This document shows positions 51,922-60,746 of a stretch of DNA of 64,000 nucleotides, piece after piece. A program made the position numbers and the translations under genes. Below the pieces are notes generated by a model. That model worked only from the letters and a program-made list of their open reading frames with translations. It had not been told where the DNA came from and ran no database searches. This DNA is from Auanema rhodensis (lineage: Eukaryota; Nematoda; Chromadorea; Rhabditida; Rhabditidae), in assembly GCA_964057225.1 (NCBI GenBank), contig OZ059896.1:16256501-16320500 (forward strand), in the 5' to 3' direction. Positions within the stretch are counted from its first letter, which is position 1; each line of letters begins with the position of its first letter.

Positions 51922-52164
51922 TGCCTTATATTGAAAAAGTAGCTGACCTCAGCTATAAGAAATTAGACTTTTTTAGGAAAAGAAACAAAAGAGAAAAAAA
52001 TATATATATATATAAATGAATTAGAATTGGAATACTAGAATAGGAATAATAGTGTAATAGGAATAATATAAAAAAAAAAATGAAAACAATATAAAAAGAA
52101 AAAAGAAAAGAAATGAAAAGAAAAGAAAAGAAAAGAAAAACTCTGAATTCACCTCGTGCAGCTG

Positions 52165-52432
52165 TTATCCTTCTTCCTCCTCGATTTGTCCCAGCTGGAA
52201 GTCTGTCGCGGGTTGCCGGTCGGCGACCGTCCATATGTGGAACAGGCTGACGTCTGTCAGCAGTTCCGTCGCCTGGCCTGCTATCATCATTTTCTTTCTT
52301 TTCTGGTCCGGAGTGGTGGCGCGCGTCGCCATTAGTATCCTTAAGGCCTGGCTGATCAGGTCTCCCGCCTTCCTAATCGACTGGTTAGTCGATTCCATCA
52401 TACTTTCTTCTGTCCAGCTCTTGTGGATCTCT
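52165..52432 (-). pseudogene. Gypsy accessory ORF-b, 5'-truncated
   Basis: Contains the ORF-b sequence from EEIHKSWTEESMMES to the acidic end, with protein sequence as at 33318-33713. The start and ORF-a are deleted. Confidence 0.75.
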
Positions 52433-53903
52433 TCCTTCTGCTATCATATCGATCGTTTCCTCTGCTGTTGTATCGATCATTGTATCTATCGTACCGTTGG
52501 GGGCTACGATAATTGTTGTATCCTCGTTGATATCCATTGTTTCTGTTATCCTGTCTGAAGTTGTGACGGTTATTTTGTCGATCCTCTTGGTATCTTGGTG
52601 AGCGGTATCCTTCTCTTCTTTGATTCCATTGCTCTTGTGGGTGTTGTGGTCTTGATTGATTTCCATAGAATGTTCTTGATTGGTGTGTTTGTGATCCGTC
52701 ATAGATTTTCTCCTGTTGTGATGCTCTCATGTGGTTTATGAGACCGTTATTAATCTCTAGTTGTTCCACGTCTTTAATCAAGTTGTTGACCAAGAGCGAA
52801 GGATCCTCGTCAGCTTCCACAGTTTCGGCAATAGTCACGGCTGCATCAAAGGTGATAGGGCTGCGGTTATTGACATGTGTTCTTAAAGTCTTTCGTAGTC
52901 CTCCTAAGAATGAAACTCGTAGTATTCTTTCATCGGCTGTCGAGTCCATGTTGCATGATTCATAGGCAAGGTTTCTGCAGCGTTGAGCGAAATTTTGTAC
53001 CGTTTCGTGCTCTCCTTGTTTCAAATGAGTGAGTTTTGTGAATGCTGCATCTCTCTTTTCTGGAGGTTGTAATTTCTCCGATAGTATGCGTTTGACGTGG
53101 TTCCATCCCTGGCGTAAGTCTTCTGCTGGTATAGTTCGAAGAGCTTCAGCGGCTCTATCCGTTCCGAGAAGTAGATAGAGATGGGAAAGTCTCTCGGCAA
53201 TAGGGACTTGAAGGGCATCGAAATATCCTTCTAGTCTTTGCATGTAGAGGTTGAATGGAACCGATCCATCATAAAGCGTAGGTTTGTGATGGCGAATAGA
53301 AACGTTGTGGGCTCTTGCAATAGGAGAGTTGTCTTGCTCCATCTGCTCTGCCATTTGAGGGCGACTTCTCTGCTCTGTAACATTCGAAGTCAAATTTACG
53401 TTATTGTCTGACGAAGAAGAGACAGGAGACAGAGAGTGCCCGTGCAAAGATTGATCAGTGGAAGAGGGAGAGTTTCTAGGAATAGGAGAGGTGAGGATTT
53501 CCGCATTTGCGGTTTGAACAAGGCGTTGAGGAGAAGTGTGATTTGGAGGACAAGTGTTAGTGCCGGTATTAACAACTGTTTTTGGAGAGTGAGAAGAGCG
53601 TTTGGGCGTGGATTTACTGGATGATGCTTTATTCTTATTCAAGCTAATTGCATGCCTAGTAGTTTTAATAGCAGTAGTATAAAGTTTCTTAGCAGTTAGC
53701 GGTGTACCCGGAATAGGGGGTAATTTCTTTGATTTCGCGTTCGTTTTCGGATATTTCGCATCTGGTCGGAATGCATCCGGTGGTCCTCTTTTTCTTTGGT
53801 TTCTATGCAGTGCTGCTTCCACTGTCTGAGTTTTCTCTGCGCTATTCGTAGCATTTTGGGCAATATTTCCCGGCGGAGGGTTTTGATTCGCTGCGTCAGC
53901 CAT
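52398..53903 (-). CDS. Gypsy Gag, C-terminally truncated
   Basis: 501 codons, nearly identical to residues 1 to about 488 of the complete polyprotein, including the capsid domain (LYDGSVPFNLYMQRLEGYF) and the Arg/Tyr/Asp repeats. It ends in 13 foreign residues (KRSTRAGQKKV and stop) after the deletion junction. With intact LTRs and primer site it could be mobilised in trans by complete copies. Confidence 0.8.
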   Translation of the reverse strand: MADAANQNPPPGNIAQNATNSAEKTQTVEAALHRNQRKRGPPDAFRPDAKYPKTNAKSKKLPPIPGTPLTAKKLYTTAIKTTRHAISLNKNKASSSKSTPKRSSHSPKTVVNTGTNTCPPNHTSPQRLVQTANAEILTSPIPRNSPSSTDQSLHGHSLSPVSSSSDNNVNLTSNVTEQRSRPQMAEQMEQDNSPIARAHNVSIRHHKPTLYDGSVPFNLYMQRLEGYFDALQVPIAERLSHLYLLLGTDRAAEALRTIPAEDLRQGWNHVKRILSEKLQPPEKRDAAFTKLTHLKQGEHETVQNFAQRCRNLAYESCNMDSTADERILRVSFLGGLRKTLRTHVNNRSPITFDAAVTIAETVEADEDPSLLVNNLIKDVEQLEINNGLINHMRASQQEKIYDGSQTHQSRTFYGNQSRPQHPQEQWNQRREGYRSPRYQEDRQNNRHNFRQDNRNNGYQRGYNNYRSPQRYDRYNDRYNSRGNDRYDSRRKRSTRAGQKKV

Positions 53904-55017
53904 CTTTGTTGGTTTCCTGGAAGGAAATTATTAATCAACGAAGACTGAGCTTAAATTATACAAAACGTAAGAGACAATATGGGGTTGGTATGCGCGACTC
54001 CTGTTCCTGTCAGGGGGCCAGCCTGCAGCGGGTCTCTAGTCGGAGAATAGCCTGGTCAGGTTCATACACGAGTCCGCAACTACGTGTGACCTTTAGCAAA
54101 GGACCAAGTTCTTATCTCTCGAAGAGGCATGAGATATGAGACAGTGGTCTGTGTATTGCTCCTTTTCAGTCATGGACAAGATCAGGTACACAGGCTTCTC
54201 ATACTCACTTTTCCAGACTTCTCTTACCTAAGCAAACCCCCAAAAGACGTTCCCTTTTAACCTTACTTCTGTTCCCCTGGGTCTTGCTAGGTGGGACCAC
54301 TCAACTTCAAAATATTCTTTAATTCTCATATGGGACCAAAAAGGGTTAATTTCAAATGATTGCGCGTCTTATATCAAAAAGTGTACGCCTCCGCGCGATG
54401 TCCCGAGAATGTCTGGTATTGTTTCTTACGGGGCTTTCTCATAAAAATGCGTTAGATATCAAGAATAGTGGTTTTGTTTATGAATCAATGTTTTCAGAAT
54501 GATTTATGAATAGATTTTCAAAATTAGCTTGTGATAAGAAGTTTTCAAGATGACTTATGGGTAAGTGTTGCAATATGAATAAATGTCTTTAAGATATTTC
54601 ATGAATTGATAGTTTTTAATATTATTCGTGGTTAAATATTTTGATATGCTTGTTCCAAAAAGAGTTTTTATGCATTATATGCTTTAAACATACAGGAAAG
54701 TAGAGGAATAAAGTAGGAATATAGATTGTAATAGATAATATGTGTAAGACATTTTTTTTTTTTCAAATAGATATATCAGAAATGATGTTAGAAGAATGAT
54801 ATTTAGAGATAAATTCGAATTACTAGATTAAATTGAAGTTTTTGTTTTAGATACAAAATTGACTTGAAAGTTTGAAATATAAAATTTAATTAGAATTTTT
54901 GGATATGAAATCAAGATAAATTTTTAGAGTAAAAAGGATTTCAAAGAAAGAGAAAGTAATTTAAAGGTGAGAAAAGTAGCGGCAATGGTCCATAGAGATT
55001 CGTCCCTTATAGACGAA

Positions 55018-55034
55018 TCTCGGTGGAACCTCCA
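55018..55034 (-). promoter_or_regulatory. Primer binding site, tRNA-Gln type, with adjoining hairpin
   Basis: The + strand TCTCGGTGGAACCTCCA equals the 3' end of tRNA-Gln, so the element RNA carries its complement directly after the LTR. A perfect 10-bp stem (GAGATTCGTC/GACGAATCTC, 7-nt loop, about 54996-55022) overlaps the site. Confidence 0.65.
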
Positions 55035-55373
55035 CGTTCCATATTGGTTCCTAGGGTTCCGGCTAGGTAACCATATGGACTTTAATAGTGTGAATGCCAT
55101 TGTAAAAGTAACAGAGAGTAGAGAAAAAGAAGTTTATTCAGAATATGGAAATACAATTATAAAAGCAAAATACAATAATCAAATAAATGAAACTACATGT
55201 TATGAGAAAGCCAACCTAGTTGCTTTCTCAGGGGTTTATATAGAAAAATATTAATTACAAATATAATTGAATTTATACAAAAAGTAGTTCAGGTCTAGTT
55301 TCTTATTGAATTCCATTAACCAAAAGTCGGTTGACGTTGTCAACCGCCTTCTTTATAAGACACGTATGGAACA
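55035..55373 (-). repeat. 5' LTR of gag-only gypsy
   Basis: 339 bp. Adjoins the primer site at 55034. Confidence 0.9.
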
Positions 55374-55449
55374 AGACGTCAATTTTCAAAATCAAACTAG
55401 AACGAACGGTTGCACTGCATACATATTCTGAAAAGAAAGGTAAGCATTC

Positions 55450-55568
55450 GCTTACGACCATACCACGTTGAAAGTACGCCATCCCGTCCGATCTGGCAAG
55501 TCAAGCAACGTTGGGCCCGGTTAGTACTTGGATCGGAGACGGCTTGGGAATCCCGGGTGCCGTAAGCT
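55450..55568 (+). rRNA. 5S rRNA
   Basis: Reference copy used here. The 119-nt gene runs from GCTTACGACC to GCCGTAAGCT with complementary ends forming helix I. The internal control region segments (AAGTCAAGCAACG, GGTTAGTACTTGGATCGGAG) match nematode 5S. It is transcribed by Pol III from its internal promoter. Confidence 0.95.
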
Positions 55569-55620
55569 TTTTCTTTTTCTCACTTTCTCATCTAGTTTGT
55601 AATCAGTAGCTACCTATAGG

Positions 55621-55641
55621 GTATACGGTTATCTGGAAATG
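55621..55641 (+). promoter_or_regulatory. Candidate proximal sequence element of U4
   Basis: GTATACGGTTATCTGGAAATG at about -49 to -29 is conserved before nearly every U4 copy, as an snRNA-type upstream element would be. I do not know the consensus for this species, so this is positional inference only. Confidence 0.3.
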
Positions 55642-55669
55642 TTTTCATTTTTCGAGACAATTCTTAGAC

Positions 55670-55812
55670 AGCTTTGCGCAGTGGCGATAACGTGACCAAT
55701 GAGGCTTTGCCGAGGTGCGTTTATTGCTGGTTGAAAACTTTTCCCAATTACCCGCGATATTCCCTGAAACATGGGTGATATACGCAATTTTTGAATGCCT
55801 GATAAGGCTGAT
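55670..55812 (+). ncRNA. U4 snRNA
   Basis: Reference copy used here. AGCTTTGCGCAGTGG starts the U6-pairing region. The 5' stem-loop with its kink-turn (CCAATGAGGCTTTGCCGAGG) follows, then GCTGGTTGAAAACTTTTCCC, a central hairpin, the Sm site AATTTTTGA and a short 3' stem (GCCTGATAAGGC). U4 chaperones U6 in the spliceosomal tri-snRNP. The 3' end is approximate. Confidence 0.93.
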
Positions 55813-55920
55813 TTGCATATTATGGAAGAATGTTCCACGTGAAAAGACGTCAATTTTCAAAATCAAACTAAAACGAACGGTTGCACTGCATACATATTCT
55901 GAAAAGAAAGGTAAGCATTC

Positions 55921-56039
55921 GCTTACGACCATACCACGTTGAAAGTACGCCATCCCGTCCGATCTGGCAAGTCAAGCAACGTTGGGCCCGGTTAGTACTT
56001 GGATCGGAGACGGCTTGGGAATCCCGGGTGCCGTAAGCT
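55921..56039 (+). rRNA. 5S rRNA
   Basis: Consensus. Confidence 0.95.
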
Positions 56040-56140
56040 TTTTCTTTTTCTCACTTTCTCATCTAGTTTGTAATCAGTAGTTACCTATATGGTATACGGT
56101 TATCTGGAAATGTTTTCATTTTCCGAGACAATTCTTAGAC

Positions 56141-56283
56141 AGCTTTGCGCAGTGGCGATAACGTGACCAATGAGGCTTTGCCGAGGTGCGTTTATTGCTG
56201 GTTGAAAACTTTTCCCAATTACCCGCGATATTCCCTGAAACATGGGTGATATACGCAATTTTTGAATGCCTGATAAGGCTGAT
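56141..56283 (+). ncRNA. U4 snRNA
   Basis: Consensus. Confidence 0.93.
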
Positions 56284-56391
56284 TTGCATATTATGGAAAA
56301 ATGTTCCACGTGAAAAGACGTCAATTTTCAAAATCAAACTAAAACGAACGGTTGCACTGCATACATATTCTGAAAAGAAAGGTAAGCATTC

Positions 56392-56510
56392 GCTTACGAC
56401 CATACCACGTTGAAAGTACGCCATCCCGTCCGATCTGGCAAGTCAAGCAACGTTGGGCCCGGTTAGTACTTGGATCGGAGACGGCTTGGGAATCCCGGGT
56501 GCCGTAAGCT
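56392..56510 (+). rRNA. 5S rRNA
   Basis: Consensus. Confidence 0.95.
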
Positions 56511-56611
56511 TTTTCTTTTTCTCACTTTCTCATCTAGTTTGTAATCAGTAGTTACCTATATGGTATACGGTTATCTGGAAATGTTTTCATTTTCCGAGAC
56601 AATTCTTAGAC

Positions 56612-56754
56612 AGCTTTGCGCAGTGGCGATAACGTGACCAATGAGGCTTTGCCGAGGTGCGTTTATTGCTGGTTGAAAACTTTTCCCAATTACCCGCGAT
56701 ATTCCCTGAAACATGGGTGATATACGCAATTTTTGAATGCCTGATAAGGCTGAT
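56612..56754 (+). ncRNA. U4 snRNA
   Basis: Consensus. Confidence 0.93.
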
Positions 56755-56862
56755 TTGCATATTATGGAAGAATGTTCCACGTGAAAAGACGTCAATTTTC
56801 AAAATCAAACTAGAACGAACGGTTGCACTGCATACATATTCTGAAAAGAAAGGTAAGCATTA

Positions 56863-56981
56863 GCTTACGACCATACCACGTTGAAAATACGCCATCCCGT
56901 CCGATCTGGCAAGTCAAGCAACGTTGGGCCCGGTTAGTACTTGGATCGGAGACGGCTTGGGAATCCCGGGTGCCGTAAGCT
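56863..56981 (+). rRNA. 5S rRNA
   Basis: A variant at position 25. The base before the gene is A rather than C. Confidence 0.94.
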
Positions 56982-57082
56982 TTTTCTTTTTCTCATTTTC
57001 TCATAAAGTTTGTAATCAGTAGTTACCTATAGGGTATACGGTTAACTAGAAATGTTTTCATTTTCCGAGACAATTCTTAGAC

Positions 57083-57225
57083 AGCTTTGCGCAGTGGCGA
57101 TAACGTGACCAATGAGGCTTTGCCGAGGTGCGTTTATTGCTGGTTGAAAACTTTTCCCAATTACCCGCGATATTCCCTGAAACATGGGTGATATACGCAA
57201 TTTTTGAATGCCTGATAAGGCTGAT
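57083..57225 (+). ncRNA. U4 snRNA
   Basis: Consensus body. The upstream element is of the TTAACTAGAAATG type, shared with 8269, 8741, 11505 and 59438. Confidence 0.93.
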
Positions 57226-57333
57226 TTGCATATTATGGAAGAATGTTCCACGTGAAAAGACGTCAATTTTCAAAATCAAACTAAAACGAACGGTTGCACT
57301 GCATACATATTCTGAAAAGAAAGGTAAGCATTC

Positions 57334-57452
57334 GCTTACGACCATACCACGTTGAAAGTACGCCATCCCGTCCGATCTGGCAAGTCAAGCAACGTTGGGC
57401 CCGGTTAGTACTTGGATCGGAGACGGCTTGGGAATCCCGGGTGCCGTAAGCT
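57334..57452 (+). rRNA. 5S rRNA
   Basis: Consensus. Confidence 0.95.
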
Positions 57453-57553
57453 TTTTCTTTTTCTCACTTTCTCATCTAGTTTGTAATCAGTAGTTACCTA
57501 TATGGTATACGGTTATCTGGAAATGTTTTCATTTTCCGAGACAATTCTTAGAC

Positions 57554-57696
57554 AGCTTTGCGCAGTGGCGATAACGTGACCAATGAGGCTTTGCCGAGGT
57601 GCGTTAATTGCTGGTTGAAAACTTTTCCCAATTACCCGCGATATTCCCTGAAACATGGGTGATATACGCAATTTTTGAATGCCTGATAAGGCTGAT
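57554..57696 (+). ncRNA. U4 snRNA
   Basis: One change, GCGTTAATTGC. Confidence 0.92.
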
Positions 57697-57804
57697 TTGC
57701 ATATTATGGAAGAATGTTCCACGTGAAAAGACGTCAATTTTCAAAATCAAACTAAAACGAACGGTTGCACTGCATACATATTCTGAAAAGAAAGGTAAGC
57801 ATTC

Positions 57805-57923
57805 GCTTACGACCATACCACGTTGAAAGTACGCCATCCCGTCCGATCTGGCAAGTCAAGCAACGTTGGGCCCGGTTAGTACTTGGATCGGAGACGGCTT
57901 GGGAATCCCGGGTGCCGTAAGCT
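57805..57923 (+). rRNA. 5S rRNA
   Basis: Consensus. Confidence 0.95.
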
Positions 57924-58024
57924 TTTTCTTTTTCTCACTTTCTCATCTAGTTTGTAATCAGTAGTTACCTATATGGTATACGGTTATCTGGAAATGTTTT
58001 CATTTTCCGAGACAATTCTTAGAC

Positions 58025-58167
58025 AGCTTTGCGCAGTGGCGATAACGTGACCAATGAGGCTTTGCCGAGGTGCGTTTATTGCTGGTTGAAAACTTTTCCC
58101 AATTACCCGCGATATTCCCTGAAACATGGGTGATATACGCAATTTTTGAATGCCTGATAAGGCTGAT
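58025..58167 (+). ncRNA. U4 snRNA
   Basis: Consensus. Confidence 0.93.
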
Positions 58168-58275
58168 TTGCATATTATGGAAGAATGTTCCACGTGAAAA
58201 GACGTCAATTTTCAAAATCAAACTAAAACGAACGGTTGCACTGCATACATATTCTGAAAAGAGAGGTAAGCATTC

Positions 58276-58394
58276 GCTTACGACCATACCACGTTGAAAG
58301 TACGCCATCCCGTCCGATCTGGCAAGTCAAGCAACGTTGGGCCCGGTTAGTACTTGGATCGGAGACGGCTTGGGAATCCCGGGTGCCGTAAGCT
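58276..58394 (+). rRNA. 5S rRNA
   Basis: Consensus. Confidence 0.95.
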
Positions 58395-58495
58395 TTTTCT
58401 TTTTCTCACTTTCTCATCTAGTTTGTAATCAGTAGTTACCTATATGGTATACGGTTATCTGGAAATGTTTTCATTTTCCGAAACAATTCTTAGAC

Positions 58496-58638
58496 AGCTT
58501 TGCGCAGTGGCGATAACGTGACCAATGAGGCTTTGCCGAGGTGCGTTTATTGCTGGTTGAAAACTTTTCCCAATTACCCGCGATATTCCCTGAAACATGG
58601 GTGATATACGCAATTTTTGAATGCCTGATAAGGCTGAT
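58496..58638 (+). ncRNA. U4 snRNA
   Basis: Consensus. Confidence 0.93.
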
Positions 58639-58746
58639 TTGCATATTATGGAAGAATGTTCCACGTGAAAAGACGTCAATTTTCAAAATCAAACTAGAAC
58701 GAACGGTTGCACTGCATACATATTCTGAAAAGAAAGGTAAGCATTC

Positions 58747-58865
58747 GCTTACGACCATACCACGTTGAAAATACGCCATCCCGTCCGATCTGGCAAGTCA
58801 AGCAACGTTGGGCCCGGTTAGTACTTGGATCGGAGACGGCTTGGGAATCCCGGGTGCCGTAAGCT
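58747..58865 (+). rRNA. 5S rRNA
   Basis: A variant at position 25. Confidence 0.95.
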
Positions 58866-58966
58866 TTTTCTTTTTCTCACTTTCTCATCTAGTTTGTAAT
58901 CAGTAGTTACCTATATGGTATACGGTTATCTGGAAATGTTTTCATTTTCCGAGACAATTCTTAGAC

Positions 58967-59109
58967 AGCTTTGCGCAGTGGCGATAACGTGACCAATGAG
59001 GCTTTGCCGAGGTGCGTTTATTGCTGGTTGAAAACTTTTCCCAATTACCCGCGATATTCCCTGAAACATGGGTGATATACGCAATTTTTGAATGCCTGAT
59101 AAGGCTGAT
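58967..59109 (+). ncRNA. U4 snRNA
   Basis: Consensus. Confidence 0.93.
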
Positions 59110-59217
59110 TTGCATATTATGGAAGAATGTTCCACGTGAAAAGACGTCAATTTTCAAAATCAAACTAGAACGAACGGTTGCACTGCATACATATTCTGAA
59201 AAGAAAGGTAAGCATTC

Positions 59218-59336
59218 GCTTACGACCATACCACGTTGAAAATACGCCATCCCGTCCGATCTGGCAAGTCAAGCAACGTTGGGCCCGGTTAGTACTTGGA
59301 TCGGAGACGGCTTGGGAATCCCGGGTGCCGTAAGCT
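59218..59336 (+). rRNA. 5S rRNA
   Basis: A variant at position 25. Last 5S gene in the window. Confidence 0.95.
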
Positions 59337-59437
59337 TTTTCTTTTTCTCATTTTCTCATAAAGTTTGTAATCAGTAGTTACCTATAGGGTATACGGTTAA
59401 CTAGAAATGTTTTCATTTTCCGAGACAATTCTTAGAC

Positions 59438-59580
59438 AGCTTTGCGCAGTGGCGATAACGTGACCAATGAGGCTTTGCCGAGGTGCGTTTATTGCTGGTT
59501 GAAAACTTTTCCCAATTACCCGCGATATTCCCTGAAACATGGGTGATATACGCAATTTTTGAATGCCTGATAAGGCTGAT
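59438..59580 (+). ncRNA. U4 snRNA
   Basis: Consensus body with the TTAACTAGAAATG upstream type. A third gypsy element begins 94 bp after it. Confidence 0.93.
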
Positions 59581-59674
59581 TTGCATATTATGGAAGAATG
59601 TTCCACGTGAAAAGACGTCAATTTTCAAAATCAAACTAAAACGAACGGTTGCACTGCATACATATTCTGAAAAG

Positions 59675-60040
59675 CGTTCCATTATGCTCCTACGTATATT
59701 GAACAGACCATTGTAGTCTGCTCAACTACGCGTATAGTATTCCATAAGTGTAGCGGTATGGAAACAGAGCATAAGGATTACATAAGATAAGGAAATATAT
59801 AGGTTTATTATACACAATACAATATCATTACAATACATTAACACAAGGATAAAGTAAACTACATTTACAAGACAAAGACTAATATATAAGATTAACTAAG
59901 TTAGATGCAAACCGTCCATGGGCTTGCAAAGGGGCGAACTCCCGAATAGGGGCATGAGGGAAGGCGGTGCCATTCCTCATTCCTCTAGTCGGTCTGGCTC
60001 TAACCCTGCAGTTACATATATAGAGTCTCCGAATGGAACG
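59675..60040 (-). repeat. 3' LTR of third gypsy element
   Basis: 366 bp bounded by CGTTCCATT and AATGGAACG, a perfect 9-bp inverted pair. In sense orientation it has CTCTATATATG near the start and AATAAACC further on, usable as TATA box and polyadenylation signal. Confidence 0.65.
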
Positions 60041-60746
60041 TGCCCTTTTTCAAAGATTGTCGCGACCTCGCGATATTTTAAACAAAAATTTGGGCTTATA
60101 TGTAACTGAGTTTTAGAGTTCAATTGTTTTAGCTTCACAATAACTATAGTATGATAGAGTTTTAGTTAGTATACAAACAAAATTACAATAATTTATAAGA
60201 AGGGTTCAATATAATATGAAGGGACGATGAATTAGAATATTATTAATTTCATAAATTAATTATCTTAATATTCAAGCATTTCCTAATAGAGATTGTAGAA
60301 TAAAGGGGCTAGTAATGAATGGGAATATGTTATTATTTTGACTAATGGTCTCAAGAAGTACTCATTTCTAAATTGAACCGAGATTATGATTTAATAATGT
60401 GTCTCCATATGTCTCCCAGAGTGAATCCTTGATTACTAATGGAGACTACCACTTAAGATGAAATTGTGGTTGATACGCCTACCAGTGTTCATCTCATCTT
60501 ATTTGGAGAGGCACATGGAGCTCGGATGGTTGTCAAAATGTCCTCTAGTCCGCATAGGATTACGGTAACTTGGAACCATTAGTCATAACATCTCCTCGTT
60601 TAGAATTTGCCTTATTTTTCCTTTCTCAATCTCTATTAAATGCTATTTTTATTTTGAATGTTATTTAGCATTAATTTTTTTTTTTTTTTTTTTAATTCAT
60701 CGTTATTTTGTTACAATAATTTAAATAACGTAGCATTATCTTGTTG
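60041..60746 (-). other. 3' untranslated region of third gypsy
   Basis: AT-rich, about 700 bp, with a homopolymer of about 21 T (A on the element strand) at about 60676-60696. No counterpart of accessory ORF-a or ORF-b is visible, unlike the gypsy at 22768. Confidence 0.5.

Larger units (their letters stand above)
51583..55373 (-). mobile_element. Gag-only gypsy derivative with direct LTRs
   Basis: 3.8-kb minus-strand copy of the gypsy family at 22768, with the 4-bp duplication AGAC (51579-51582, 55374-55377) and direct 339-bp LTRs (51583-51921, 55035-55373). A single deletion equivalent to 25483-33443 of the complete copy joins gag to accessory ORF-b at a shared GGAA (52432-52435). It retains the tRNA-Gln-type primer site and about 430 bp of leader that the complete copy has lost. 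Confidence 0.9.
55374..59674 (+). repeat. Uninterrupted 5S/U4 tandem array, 471-bp units
   Basis: Nine 5S genes start at 55450 and then every 471 bp to 59218. Nine U4 genes start at 55670 and then every 471 bp to 59438. Per unit: 119-nt 5S gene followed by a T-rich terminator (CTTTTTCTTTTTCTC), about 100 bp to U4 with a conserved upstream element, about 143-nt U4, then about 108 bp to the next 5S. Units differ at only a few positions, indicating concerted evolution. Other parts of the same array are 4036-4366, 7983-8849, 11345-11823, 13024-13249, 21146-22767, 34274-36164, 39090-40419 and 50217-51582. Confidence 0.93.

Noticed and set aside
55374..59674. CRISPR-like array
   Set aside because: The repeats are 471 bp and contain conserved RNA genes, not short repeats with unique spacers.
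55629..59716. Recurring 70-100-residue ORFs on both strands in every 471-bp unit
   Set aside because: They lie across the U4 gene and its flanks and exist only because the unit is repeated. They show no protein-like features and shift with every indel.
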